From positions 1 through 49,161 of the forward strand of contig NZ_JAGSOG010000032.1 in NCBI RefSeq assembly GCF_018139695.1: a DNA stretch of 49,161 nt, written 5' to 3'. The notes beneath the pieces are model-generated. The model worked only from the letters and a program-made list of their open reading frames with translations, was not told the origin of the DNA and made no database searches. The translations under genes and the position numbers were made by a program. This DNA is from Actinospica durhamensis. Its GTDB lineage: Bacteria; Actinomycetota; Actinomycetes; Streptomycetales; Catenulisporaceae. The stretch's first letter is position 1. The number at the start of each line of letters is the position of its first letter. This document shows positions 1 through 23,300 of this stretch, piece by piece.

Positions 1-17
1 GACAGACTCCTGGGCTT

Positions 18-66
18 GCCGCGCCGATCCGGCGCGGCGATATGACCCGGCAGCCGATCCCGGGTC
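18..66 (-). terminator. Tandem hairpins downstream of the decarboxylase gene
   Basis: Two inverted repeats lie just past the 3' end of the minus-strand decarboxylase gene. The first has perfect 8-bp arms at 18-25 (GCCGCGCC) and 31-38 with a 5-nt loop. The second has 7-bp arms at 44-50 (GACCCGG) and 60-66. There is no T-run, which is common for actinomycete terminators. The rest of the first 112 bases shows no gene. Confidence 0.45.
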
Positions 67-112
67 ACCGATCGCCTGCGAGCGCTGACGGGGGATCGGA
101 ATGGTCGTTTGG

Positions 113-1357
113 TTAGACCAGGACCTCGGGCGGATCGGGGTGGCCGAGGAATGCGGTGGGGCTGGCGGTCAGGCCGTATGCGCCGGCCTGGAACAGGACG
201 ATCAGGTCGCCGATCTCGGCTGGGGGCAGGTCGGCCTTGTCGGCGAGCACGTCTAGGGGTGTGCAGAGGCGGCCGACCACGTTGACCGTCTCGGTCTCGG
301 GGCCGGCGGAACTGGCGACCGCGATCGGGTAGTTGCGGCGGATGGCGCGGCCGAGGTTGCCGGTGGCGGCGAGTTGGTGGTGGAGGCCGCCGTCGACGAC
401 GAGGTAGGTCCGGCCGCGGGACTGCTTGCGGTCCACGACGCGGGTCACGTAGACGCCTGCCTCGCCGACTAGGTAGCGGCCGAGTTCGATCACCACGCGG
501 GCCTCGGGCAGTCGGCGCGTGATGGTGTCCTGCATCAGGTCGGCCAGGTTCTCGCCGATCGCGCCGAGGTCGAGCGGCTTGTCGCGGTCGGCGTATGGAA
601 TGCCGAAGCCGCCGCCCAGATTCAGGTAGCGGACCGGGCCGGGGGCCGCGTCGGCCAGTGCCGCGACTAGGTCTACGGTGGCGCGCTGGGCGGCGCAGAT
701 GCTCTCCACCTCGAGGTTCTGCGAGCCGGCGAAGATGTGGAAGCCCAGGAATTCGACGTCGCCGGCGCTGCCGATTTCGGCCAGCAGTGCTGGGACCTGC
801 TCGGCGTCTACGCCGAACTGCTGCGGGCCACCGCCGAGGCGCATCCCTGAGCCGCGCACGGCGAAGTCGGGATTGACCCGCACGGCGACCCTGGCCGGCA
901 CGCCGAGATCCCGGCTCACCGCGCGGATCCGGCGCAGTTCCCCCTGCGACTCGAGTTCCAGGGTGACCCCGGCGGCGACCGCCTGGCGCAACTCCGGGGT
1001 GGTCTTGCCGGGTCCAGCGAAGCTGATGCGCCGGGCCGGCACCGTGGTGTCCAGCGCCTTGCGCAGCTCGCCGCAGGAGGCCACGTCGAGGCCGTCCACC
1101 AGCGTGCTCATGTGGTGCAGCAGCGCGGGCATCGGATTCGCCTTGACGGCGTAGCTGAGCTCGATCCCGGCCGGCAGCGCTCCACGGACTGCGCGGACCC
1201 GCTGGGTGAGGAGGTCTCGGTCGTAGGCGAAGAACGGGGTGGCGCCCACGCGCTCGGCGAGTAGATCCAGCGGAACGCCGCCCACGGTGAGCATCCCGTT
1301 CTCGCGCGCGAACGGTACGTCGGTGATTTCTCTCGTACTCGTGCTCGTACTCGTCAT
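113..1357 (-). CDS. PLP-dependent (aminoacyl-ACP) decarboxylase, LysA/BtrK-like
   Basis: This 414-residue protein belongs to the fold-type III PLP decarboxylases (diaminopimelate/ornithine decarboxylase group). The PLP lysine is K72 in a YAVKAN motif. A glycine-rich phosphate-binding loop, LNLGGGFGIPY, follows, and the late cysteine motif is GRLCTPLD with C365. Length is normal for the family. Relatives within biosynthetic clusters (BtrK, FlvO) decarboxylate an aminoacyl group held on an ACP rather than free amino acid. Such a role fits here because a discrete ACP and an acyl-ACP ligase lie at 40.5-42.4 kb. The ATG at 1357 follows a GAGGGA ribosome site. The N-terminus is a short Ser/Thr repeat. 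The gene diverges from PKS1 and appears monocistronic. A primary-metabolic diaminopimelate decarboxylase is the main alternative. The fold is certain and the substrate is inferred. Confidence 0.85.
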   Translation of the reverse strand: MTSTSTSTREITDVPFARENGMLTVGGVPLDLLAERVGATPFFAYDRDLLTQRVRAVRGALPAGIELSYAVKANPMPALLHHMSTLVDGLDVASCGELRKALDTTVPARRISFAGPGKTTPELRQAVAAGVTLELESQGELRRIRAVSRDLGVPARVAVRVNPDFAVRGSGMRLGGGPQQFGVDAEQVPALLAEIGSAGDVEFLGFHIFAGSQNLEVESICAAQRATVDLVAALADAAPGPVRYLNLGGGFGIPYADRDKPLDLGAIGENLADLMQDTITRRLPEARVVIELGRYLVGEAGVYVTRVVDRKQSRGRTYLVVDGGLHHQLAATGNLGRAIRRNYPIAVASSAGPETETVNVVGRLCTPLDVLADKADLPPAEIGDLIVLFQAGAYGLTASPTAFLGHPDPPEVLV

Positions 1358-1646
1358 CGCGTCCCTCGTCCCGACGTTATAAGGATTCTCGGGACGTGTC
1401 GGCGTGCGACTTCATCCCGCAGTCCTCTTGCATGATTTCAGGCTTGTGCCGATCGGCCCCCGATGTCAACGGCCCCCCGGCGACAGCTAGTTGCAGTCGC
1501 TTTGCTGGCGCCGGTACCAGGGCTTTTGCACGTTGACCGCACCGTTGGGCCAATGCAGAATCAGGAATCGCTGGTCCACGTCGTTATCCGACTTGATATC
1601 TCGACCGGCTTTCAGCCGTGAGATTACTGTGATGGCGGGTGAGTGA
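1358..1646. promoter_or_regulatory. Divergent promoter region, decarboxylase / PKS1
   Basis: These 289 bp separate the divergent decarboxylase and PKS1 genes. Close to the decarboxylase start lies a 7-bp inverted repeat, GTCCCGA at 1368-1374 and TCGGGAC at 1389-1395. It brackets a TTATAA-like element read on the minus strand, as an operator over a promoter would. A TTGACA-like element on the minus strand is at 1464-1469, but I see no convincing -10 partner. No protein gene is supported in this stretch. Confidence 0.45.
1533..1561 (+). promoter_or_regulatory. Candidate vegetative promoter for the PKS operon
   Basis: TTGACC (1533-1538) and CAGAAT (1556-1561) are separated by 17 bp, close to the actinomycete HrdB-type pattern TTGAC-17-TAGAAT. 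The element is about 85 bp upstream of the PKS1 ATG. The prediction rests on sequence only. Confidence 0.35.
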
Positions 1647-15413
<13,767 letters not shown>

Positions 15414-15416
<3 letters not shown>

Positions 15417-15464
15417 GATTCATGACCTGCTGAGATTCACGACCTGCTGAGATTCAAGACCTTG
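15414..15464 (+). repeat. Three tandem 17-bp repeats at the PKS1 stop codon
   Basis: The unit TGAGATTCAYGACCTGC occurs at 15414-15430 and 15431-15447, with a diverged third copy at 15448-15464. The first copy begins with the PKS1 stop codon. The 17-bp period puts a TGA in each of the three forward frames. The remaining 32 bp to the PKS2 start hold a GGGG ribosome-site-like element. Confidence 0.85.
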
Positions 15465-15496
15465 AGTTCCACGGACACTTTCGGATTGGGGTTCCC

Positions 15497-18400
15497 ATGG
15501 CCGGCGAAGACGAGCTTCGCGACTATCTGAGACGGGCCGCGCTCGACCTCGCGGACGCGCGCAGGCGCCTGGCGGAGCAGGACGCGCGGCAGCACGAGCC
15601 GATCGCCGTGGTCGGCATGGCCTGCCGGTTCCCGGACGCACCGGACCCGGAGGCCTACTGGGAGCTGCTGCACGACGGGCGCCGCGCCGCCATCGGCGAC
15701 GTGCCGCCGGAGCGCTTCAACCACGATCCGCGGTCCGCGGACAACGACCTCTACACCCCCCGCCGCGGCGCGTTCCTGCCCGACGTCGCGGGCTGGGACG
15801 CCGGATTCTTCGGGTTCTCGGCGCGCGAGGCGCTGCGGATGGACCCGCAGCAGCGGCTGCTGATGGAACTGGCCTGGGAGGCCATGGAGGACGCCGGCAC
15901 TCCCCCGGCGAGCCTGTCCGGCAGCCGCACCGGCGTGCTGCTCGGCTTCTCCGACGCCTTCCAGTACGGGCAGTTGGAGACCGAGCGCCACGGTCAGCGC
16001 GTCTACGCCGACCCGTACATGGGCCAGGGCAGCCTGGCCAGCGTGGTCGCCGGACGGCTGGCCTACCACTTCGACCTGCGCGGGCCGACGTTCTCGCTGG
16101 ACACCGCGTGCTCCTCCTCGCTCGTCGCGGTGCACCTGGCGGTGCAGGCGCTGCGCAACCGGGAGTGCGACCAGGCGCTGGTCGGCGGCGCGTACCTGGC
16201 GCTGCACCAGTTCCTCTACATCCACAGCTGCGCGACCTCGATGCTCTCGCCCACGGACGGCTGCAAGACCTTCGACTCCGCCGCCGACGGATACCTGATG
16301 GGCGAGGGCGGTGGCATGGTGATGCTGGCCCGGCTCTCCGACGCGCTGCGCGACGGCCGCCGGATCAGGGCCGTGATCCGCGGCTCTGCGGTCAACCAGG
16401 ACGGCCGGAGCAACGGCCTGACGGCGCCCAACCGCGCCGCCCAGGTCGAGGTGATCCGGCAGGCGCTGCACGCGGCCGGGGCGACGCCGGACGAGGTCGA
16501 CTACGTGGAGGCGCACGGCTCGGGCACCGCGCTGGGCGACGACATCGAGCTGACCGCGCTCCAGGACGTGTTCGGCGCCCGCGCCGCGGACCGCCCGCTG
16601 CACGTCGGCGCGGTCAAGACCAACCTCGGCCACACGCACACGGCGGCGGGTATCGCGGGGCTGATCAAGTCCGTGCTCGTGCTCGAACACGGCGTCGTCC
16701 CGGCGAACCAGAACATGACCGAGCCGGTGGAGGTGCTCGCGCACTGCCCGGCGCTGCGTCCGGCCGGCGGCACGACGCCGTTGCCCGCCGACGGACGCCC
16801 GGCGATCGCCGGGGTCAGTTCCTTCGGCTGGTCCGGGACCAACGCCCACGTCGTCCTCGAGACCGCGCCGGCCACCGCCCCCGAGCCCGAGTCGGCCGTC
16901 GAGGACGCTCTGCCCGCCGACCTCCCGCTGCTCCTGCCGATATCAGCGGCCGATGACGCCGCGCTGCGCCAGTCGCTGACCCGGCTGGCGGACGGCATCG
17001 GCACCGCGCCGCTGCGCGACGTCGCCCACACCCTGCAGTCCGGCCGCGCGCAACACCGGCACCGCCGCGCGGTGGTGGCCTCGGACGCCGCCGGTGCGGC
17101 GGCCCGGCTCAACGAGGCGGCGAGCACCGGGAGCCGCAGTGTCGCGGGACGTCCGCGGGTGGCGTTCCTGCTGCCCGGGGTCGGCGACCAGTACCGCGGC
17201 CTGGCCCGTTCGCTCTACCGCACCGAGCCCGTGTTCGCGGCGGCGATCGACACCTGCGCCGCCGTCCTGGCCGACGAATGCGGCGTCGACATCCTGCCTC
17301 TGCTGCTGGCCGATCCGCCCAGCGGGCAGGCCGAGTCGCTGGTGTTCCCCGGCCGTGGCCAGTCCGCTCCCGCGGTGGACGAGGACCCGCTCTCGCGCGC
17401 ACAGACCGCGCACCCGTTCCTGTTCAGCGTCGAGTACGCGCTGGCGAAGCTGCTCGGGCACCGCGGCGTCACGCCGGACGTGCTGGTCGGCTACAGCCTC
17501 GGCGAGTACGTCGCGGCCTGTCTGGCCGGGGTGTTCACCTTGGCCGACGCGCTGCGGGTGGTCACCGAGCGGGCCCGGCTGATCGAGTCCGCGCCCGAGG
17601 GCCGGATGCTCGCGGTCGCGGCGGCCGAGCAGGCCGTGCGGACCGCGCTGGCCGACTGCGCCGCGCAGGTGGACGTCGCCGCGGTCAACGGGCCCGGGAT
17701 GACCGTGCTCAGCGGCGCGCCGGACGACATCGACGCGGCGGTGGGCCACCTGACGGCGGCCGGCATCCCCGGCAGGGTCCTGCGTTCCGCGCACCCGTTC
17801 CACTCCACGCTGCTGAGCCCGGCGCAGGACCGGCTCGCCGCGCTCATCGCCGCCGTGCCCCGCCGGGCGCCGGCCATCCCGATCGTCTCGAACGCCACGG
17901 GCCGTCAGCTGACGGACGAGCAGGCGACCGACCCGCAGTACTGGGCGCAGCATCTGTGCCGACCGGTCCGCTTCGCGCAGAGCGTATTGACCTGCGCCGA
18001 CCGAGGCGTGGACGCCTACGTCGAGCTCGGCCCCGGCCAGGTGCTCGGCTCTCTGGTGCGGCAGAACCTCGCCCACGCCGACACGCAGGTGGACGTGCTG
18101 GGCACGCTGCCCGCGCCGTGGGCGGCGCACGGGGACCGGGAGGAGGCGGCTGCGCTGTTGGAGACCTGCGGCCGCCTGTGGGAACTCGGCACGCCGCTGG
18201 ACTGGTCCGCGCTCGCGCCGCAGGGCGGCACCTTGGTCGGACTGCCCGGATATCCCTTCCAGCGCACCAGGTACTGGCCCGAGTCCGAGACGTCCGAGAC
18301 TTCTGGCGCCTCCGGCACCTCCGGCACCTCGCGCGGCGTCGACCTCCCGGCGACCGGGACTGCCTACGCGCCGGTCTGGCGCCCCGACCACAAGCGCCCT

Positions 18401-20305
18401 GCCGCTGCCGCGCCGCTCACCGGCACCCTCGTGGTGTTCGGCCACGAGACCGGCATCGGCCCGGAGCTAGCGAACCTGGCCGAAGCCGCGGGCCTCACCG
18501 TGCTCGAAGTGGTGCCCGGCAACGGCTTTCGGCGCGAGGGGCGACGCATCGTCATCGACCCGGCGTCGGTGGCGCACTACAAGGAACTCGCCGGCGCGGC
18601 CCTCGCGGCCGAGCCCGCCGGCGAAGGGCCCCTGTACGTCGCGCACCTGTGGAGCCTCGACGCCGCCACTCCGGCAGGAGCGTTCGCGGGCGACGAGGAG
18701 CTGCGCGCGGCCGTCCGGTACGGCTTCGACAGCCTGCTGACGACCGTGCAGGCCCTGTCCGACTCGGGTGTCATCAGGGAACTGCGACTGCTCACCGTCA
18801 CGGCCGGATCGACCGAGATCACCGGCGGGGACTGCACGTCCCCGGTGCAGGCCCTGGCCCACGGCTTCGGCCGGTCGGTGCGCAAGGAGCACCGCGACCT
18901 GGCCTGGCGCGGCGTGGACCTGCACCCGGACGCGGACCCGCGGCAGGCCGCGGGCGAGCTGGTGCAGGAGCTGCGGCGCGACCCGTGGAAGTACGCCGAC
19001 CCGGCGGCCGAGCCGGCCCTGGTCGGCTGGCGCGAGGGCCGCCGCTGGCTCGAGAGCTGGACGGAACTGCCGGTGGACGAATCCTGCGCGGACGCATGGG
19101 ACTTGGACGGCGCCTACCTGATCACCGGCGGCACCTGCGGGCTGGGCATGGCCCTGGCCAAGGACCTCGTCCGACGCGGCGTGCGGCGGCTGGCCCTGGT
19201 GGCCCGCACGCCGATCGACCGCGACGGCCCCGACCCGACCGGCAGGCAGGCCCGGATGCTGCGCGACGTCGCGGAGCTGGAGGCGGCCGGCGCGCAGGTG
19301 CTGCTGCTCACGGCGGACGCCGGGGTCCCGGGCGAACTCCGGGCGGCGCTGCGCAAGGCCCGCGAGCACTTCGGCACTTTGTACGGGGTCGTACACGCCG
19401 CCGGTGTCCCCGGAGGCGGGTGGGCGCAGCGGCAGACCCCGGCCGGAGCCCTGGAGGTGCTGGCGCCCAAGGTGCTGGCGATGGGGCCGCTGGCCGAGCT
19501 CGTCGGGCCGGACACCGCCCCCGACGCGCGCCCGAAACTGCTGGTGCTCTACTCCTCGGTGATCACCGCGCTGGGCGACCTCGGCCAGAGCGACTACTGC
19601 GCCGCCAACAGCGTCCTCGACGCCTACGGCACCGCCCTCGCGGCCGCGGCCCCCGACACCCAGGTGCTCACCGTGGCCTGGGGCCAGTGGCAGCACGACG
19701 CCTGGCAGCGCCCCACGGCCGGCGACGAACTGGCCGAGCAGGTGGCCTACCGGGAGCGGTACGGCTTCACCGACGCGGGCGGCTGCGCGCAGCTGGACCG
19801 GCTGGTCGGCGCGGCCGGCGGCAGTGTGCTGGCGATGCGTCAGCCGCTGCCGGAGGCCCACCGGGAGTGGGCGCGGCTGAGCGACCTGGACGCGGTGCTG
19901 GTCCCGGCACTGCGTAAGAACACGAATGCCCGCTTCCCCCGGCCGCCGCAGCGCACCGGCTATCTCGCGCCGCGCTCCGCGCTGGAGACGGCGATCGCCG
20001 AGGTGTGGGGCGAGTTCCTCGGCATCGACGCGGTCGGCGTCAACGACCCCTTCTTCGACCTCGGCGGCAACTCGCTGGTCGGCGTGGCGATGGTGACGGC
20101 GATCGAGCGCCAGCTCGAGCGGCGTATCGCCCCCGCGCTGCTGTTCGCGCACCCCACGGTCGCCTCCTTCGCGGCGGCGCTCGACCCGTCCGGAGACGGC
20201 GGCCCGGCCGCCGGGACCGCTAGCCCGTCCGCAAGCACATCCGGCTCGGCCCGCGGCGCGCGCCGTCGGCTCGGCGCCGCCCAGACCGCCGGCACACGGA
20301 AGTGA
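15497..20305 (+). CDS. PKS2: single KS-AT-KR-ACP extension module
   Basis: This 1602-residue PKS begins with a charged coiled-coil docking segment (residues 1-33, EDELRDYLRRAALDLADARR). It is the classical partner of the PKS1 C-terminal docking helix, which places it third in the chain. KS has C205 in DTACSSS. AT has S667 in GYSLGEYVAAC and the specificity motif HPFH at 766, an AT type unlike those of PKS1. There is no DH. KR has TGGTCGLG near 1210 and catalytic Y1367 in YCAAN. ACP Ser is S1526. The C-terminus is a Ser/Gly linker ending in a basic tail (ARRRLGAAQ). A beta-hydroxy unit is predicted. The extender could be malonyl-CoA or hydroxymalonyl-ACP from the downstream cassette, and the AT motif does not settle this. 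Its stop overlaps the first GTG of PKS3. Confidence 0.93.
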   Translation: MAGEDELRDYLRRAALDLADARRRLAEQDARQHEPIAVVGMACRFPDAPDPEAYWELLHDGRRAAIGDVPPERFNHDPRSADNDLYTPRRGAFLPDVAGWDAGFFGFSAREALRMDPQQRLLMELAWEAMEDAGTPPASLSGSRTGVLLGFSDAFQYGQLETERHGQRVYADPYMGQGSLASVVAGRLAYHFDLRGPTFSLDTACSSSLVAVHLAVQALRNRECDQALVGGAYLALHQFLYIHSCATSMLSPTDGCKTFDSAADGYLMGEGGGMVMLARLSDALRDGRRIRAVIRGSAVNQDGRSNGLTAPNRAAQVEVIRQALHAAGATPDEVDYVEAHGSGTALGDDIELTALQDVFGARAADRPLHVGAVKTNLGHTHTAAGIAGLIKSVLVLEHGVVPANQNMTEPVEVLAHCPALRPAGGTTPLPADGRPAIAGVSSFGWSGTNAHVVLETAPATAPEPESAVEDALPADLPLLLPISAADDAALRQSLTRLADGIGTAPLRDVAHTLQSGRAQHRHRRAVVASDAAGAAARLNEAASTGSRSVAGRPRVAFLLPGVGDQYRGLARSLYRTEPVFAAAIDTCAAVLADECGVDILPLLLADPPSGQAESLVFPGRGQSAPAVDEDPLSRAQTAHPFLFSVEYALAKLLGHRGVTPDVLVGYSLGEYVAACLAGVFTLADALRVVTERARLIESAPEGRMLAVAAAEQAVRTALADCAAQVDVAAVNGPGMTVLSGAPDDIDAAVGHLTAAGIPGRVLRSAHPFHSTLLSPAQDRLAALIAAVPRRAPAIPIVSNATGRQLTDEQATDPQYWAQHLCRPVRFAQSVLTCADRGVDAYVELGPGQVLGSLVRQNLAHADTQVDVLGTLPAPWAAHGDREEAAALLETCGRLWELGTPLDWSALAPQGGTLVGLPGYPFQRTRYWPESETSETSGASGTSGTSRGVDLPATGTAYAPVWRPDHKRPAAAAPLTGTLVVFGHETGIGPELANLAEAAGLTVLEVVPGNGFRREGRRIVIDPASVAHYKELAGAALAAEPAGEGPLYVAHLWSLDAATPAGAFAGDEELRAAVRYGFDSLLTTVQALSDSGVIRELRLLTVTAGSTEITGGDCTSPVQALAHGFGRSVRKEHRDLAWRGVDLHPDADPRQAAGELVQELRRDPWKYADPAAEPALVGWREGRRWLESWTELPVDESCADAWDLDGAYLITGGTCGLGMALAKDLVRRGVRRLALVARTPIDRDGPDPTGRQARMLRDVAELEAAGAQVLLLTADAGVPGELRAALRKAREHFGTLYGVVHAAGVPGGGWAQRQTPAGALEVLAPKVLAMGPLAELVGPDTAPDARPKLLVLYSSVITALGDLGQSDYCAANSVLDAYGTALAAAAPDTQVLTVAWGQWQHDAWQRPTAGDELAEQVAYRERYGFTDAGGCAQLDRLVGAAGGSVLAMRQPLPEAHREWARLSDLDAVLVPALRKNTNARFPRPPQRTGYLAPRSALETAIAEVWGEFLGIDAVGVNDPFFDLGGNSLVGVAMVTAIERQLERRIAPALLFAHPTVASFAAALDPSGDGGPAAGTASPSASTSGSARGARRRLGAAQTAGTRK

Positions 20306-23300
20306 GGACTCACGTGACCGAGAACATCCCCGCAGAGGTATCCGGCTCCGACATCGCCCTGGTGGGCATGGCCGGCCGGTTCCCGGGCGCGGCCGACGTG
20401 GCCGGACTGTGGACGACCGTGCGCGCAGGCCGCTCCGGCCTGACCGCCTTTACCGACGAGGAGCTGCTCGCCGCCGGCGTGCCGCGGGACCTGGTCGCCG
20501 ACCCCGACTACGTCAAGTCAGGCGCCGTACTCGAGGGCATCGACCGGTTCGACGCCGAGTTCTTCGGCATCAGCCCCAAGGAAGCCCAGATCATCGATCC
20601 GCAGCAGCGGCTGTTCCTGGAGCACGCCTGGCACGCCCTGGAGGACGCCGGCTGCGACCCGGCCCGCTTCGACGGCTCCATCGGCGTGTTCGCCGGGTCC
20701 GCCTGGAGCTCCTACCTGGCCAACAACCTGGCACCCGCCGGAACCGTGCGCAGTATGGGCGAGATCGCGGTGGCGCTGGGCAATGACAAGGACACCCTGG
20801 CGCTGCGCGCCGCGCACACCCTCGGGCTGTCCGGCCCCGCCTTCGGCATCCAGAGCTTCTGCTCGACCTCGCTGGTGGCGGTGTGCGTCGCGGCCAGCAG
20901 CCTGGCGAACTTCGAGTGCGACATGGCGCTCGCGGGCGGCGTCGTGGTCACCGTCCCGCACCGGGTCGGCTACCTCTACCAGCAGGGCGGCATCACCTCG
21001 CCCGACGGCGAGTGCCGGGCTTTCGACGCCGCGGGATCCGGCGCGGCGATGGGCAGCGGCGTGGGCGTGGTGGCGCTGCGCCGGCTGGCCGACGCCCTCG
21101 CCGACGGCGACCGCGTGTACGCGGTGCTGCGCGGCTGGGCCGTGAACAACGACGCCGGCCACAAGGTGGGCTTCACCGCCCCCGGCGTGGACGGGCAGGC
21201 CGCGGTGATCGCCGAGGCCGTCGCGGCGGCCGGGCTCGAGCCGTCGGACATCGACTACATCGAGGCGCACGGCACCGGCACCAGGCTCGGTGACGCGGTG
21301 GAACTCGCGGCGCTGCAACGGGTCTTCGACGGCCACCGGCTGCGCATCGGCTCGGTGAAGTCGAACGTGGGCCACCTGGACCGGGCCGCGGGCGTCACCG
21401 GACTGATCAAGGCCGCGCTCGCCCTGCACCACGGCGAGATCCCGCCCACCCGCAACTTCACCGACCCCAACCCGCAGCTGACCGCGGGCGGCGCCGAACT
21501 GTCGGTCGTCACCGAGCGCCAGCCGTGGCCGCGCGGGGAGCGGCCTCGCCGAGCGGGAGTCAGCGCCTTCGGCATCGGCGGCACCAACGCGCACGTCGTT
21601 CTCGAGGAGAGCCCGCGGACGGACCGTCCCGCCGCGCCCGCGCGCCCGGAACTGCTGGTCTGGTCCGCGCGCTCGGCCGCCGCCGCGGACGAGGCCACCG
21701 AGGCTCTGGCCGAGCGGCTGGAGCAGACCGAGGACGACTTGGCCGATATCGCCCACACCCTGCGGCTCGGACGCGCGCAGTTCCAGCACCGCCGTATGGC
21801 CGTCGCCGACTCGCCGGACGCCGCGGCCGCGCTGCTCCGGGCCGGCGATGCATATCAGGGCACGGACGACGGCGCCTCGCGCCCGGTCGGCTTCCTGTTC
21901 ACGGGCACCGACCGGATCGATCCCGCCGTGGCGGCGCAGCTGTACGCGGACGAGCCGGCGTTCCGCGCCGCGTTCGACGCCTGCCGCGAGTCCTTGGCCG
22001 CGCAGCGCGCCGACACACTCGGCAACCCGCTTGGCGAGCTGACGGGGGCGGTGGCCGCGTTCGCGGCCGGCTACGCGCTGGGTCGGCTCGTGGAGTCCTG
22101 GGGCGTCACGCCCGCGACGGTGCTCGGCGAAGGCACGGGAGCATACGTCGCGGCGGTGCTGTCCGGGTCGCAGTCCCTTGACGAGGCGATCGGTCAGGTG
22201 GGACGGCCGCCGGAGACGACCGAGACCCGGCTGACCATCCCGCAGACCGAGCAGCCGTATGTGTATGTGGAGTTCGGCCCCGCGCTAGCCGACGGCAACG
22301 AGTCGGAGGAATCTCTTCGGATTCCGCTGCTGCCGAGCTCCGGCGACGCCATCAGTACACGGACAAGCATTCTCGAGGCGGCCGGACAGCTGTGGCTCGC
22401 GGGCGTCGCTCTCGACTGGGCCGCTTTCCAGGGCGACAGAACCCTGCGGCGCGTGGACCTGCCGCTGTATCCGTTCCAGCGCAGCTCGTACTGGATCGAG
22501 GCGCCGACGCAGCAGCCTGAGGCATCAGTGCAGACCGCGAAGCCGACGCAGGCCCCAGTGAACCAGGTGCAGCTGCTGAAGCAGACCTGGCACGTGGCCC
22601 CGAGCGGCGACACCGTCGTCGACCCTGCCACCTGCGTACTCGTCCCGGACATCGCAGGGGTCGCCGACGTGCTGGCCCAGCGGCTGCGCGAGAACGGCCG
22701 CGACGTCCTGACCGCCAGCGACGCCGAGCACCTCGCCGCGACCGTGGCGGGTCTGGCCGGCACCCGCGTCACCGTCGTGGACCTGTCCCCGCTCGACCGC
22801 TCGGAGCCCGGCAGCGATGCCGCCGCCGCGGTGCGGACCGCCGGGCGCAACCTCGCCGCCTGCGCGGCCGATGGATCAAAGAACGCCGACGTGGTCGTGG
22901 TGACCCGGGGCGGGCAGGCCGTCGCCGACGGCGAAGCCGCGCACTCGGCCCAGGCCGCCGTCGCCACCCTGCCGGTCGTCGCCGGCCAGGAGCACCTGAA
23001 CGTCTCAGCCCGCTGCGTCGACCTGGACGCCCGGTACGACGCCGCGCGGGCCGCGCTGGCGCTGGTCGCCGAGCTCGGCGACGCGTCGCCGCCGGCCCTG
23101 GTGGCCCACCGCGACGGCGCCCGGCTGGCTCCGCGGTACACGCCGGTCGAGCAGCGCGGCGCGGCTTCCCCGGTCCGCCGCGGTGGCGGATATCTGGTCA
23201 CCGGCGGGCTCGGCGACGTCGGGCTCCTCGTCACGGAGCACCTGGCCTCGGGCGGGGCGGGCCGCCTCGTCCTGACCAGCCGGACCGGTCTGTCGAATGA

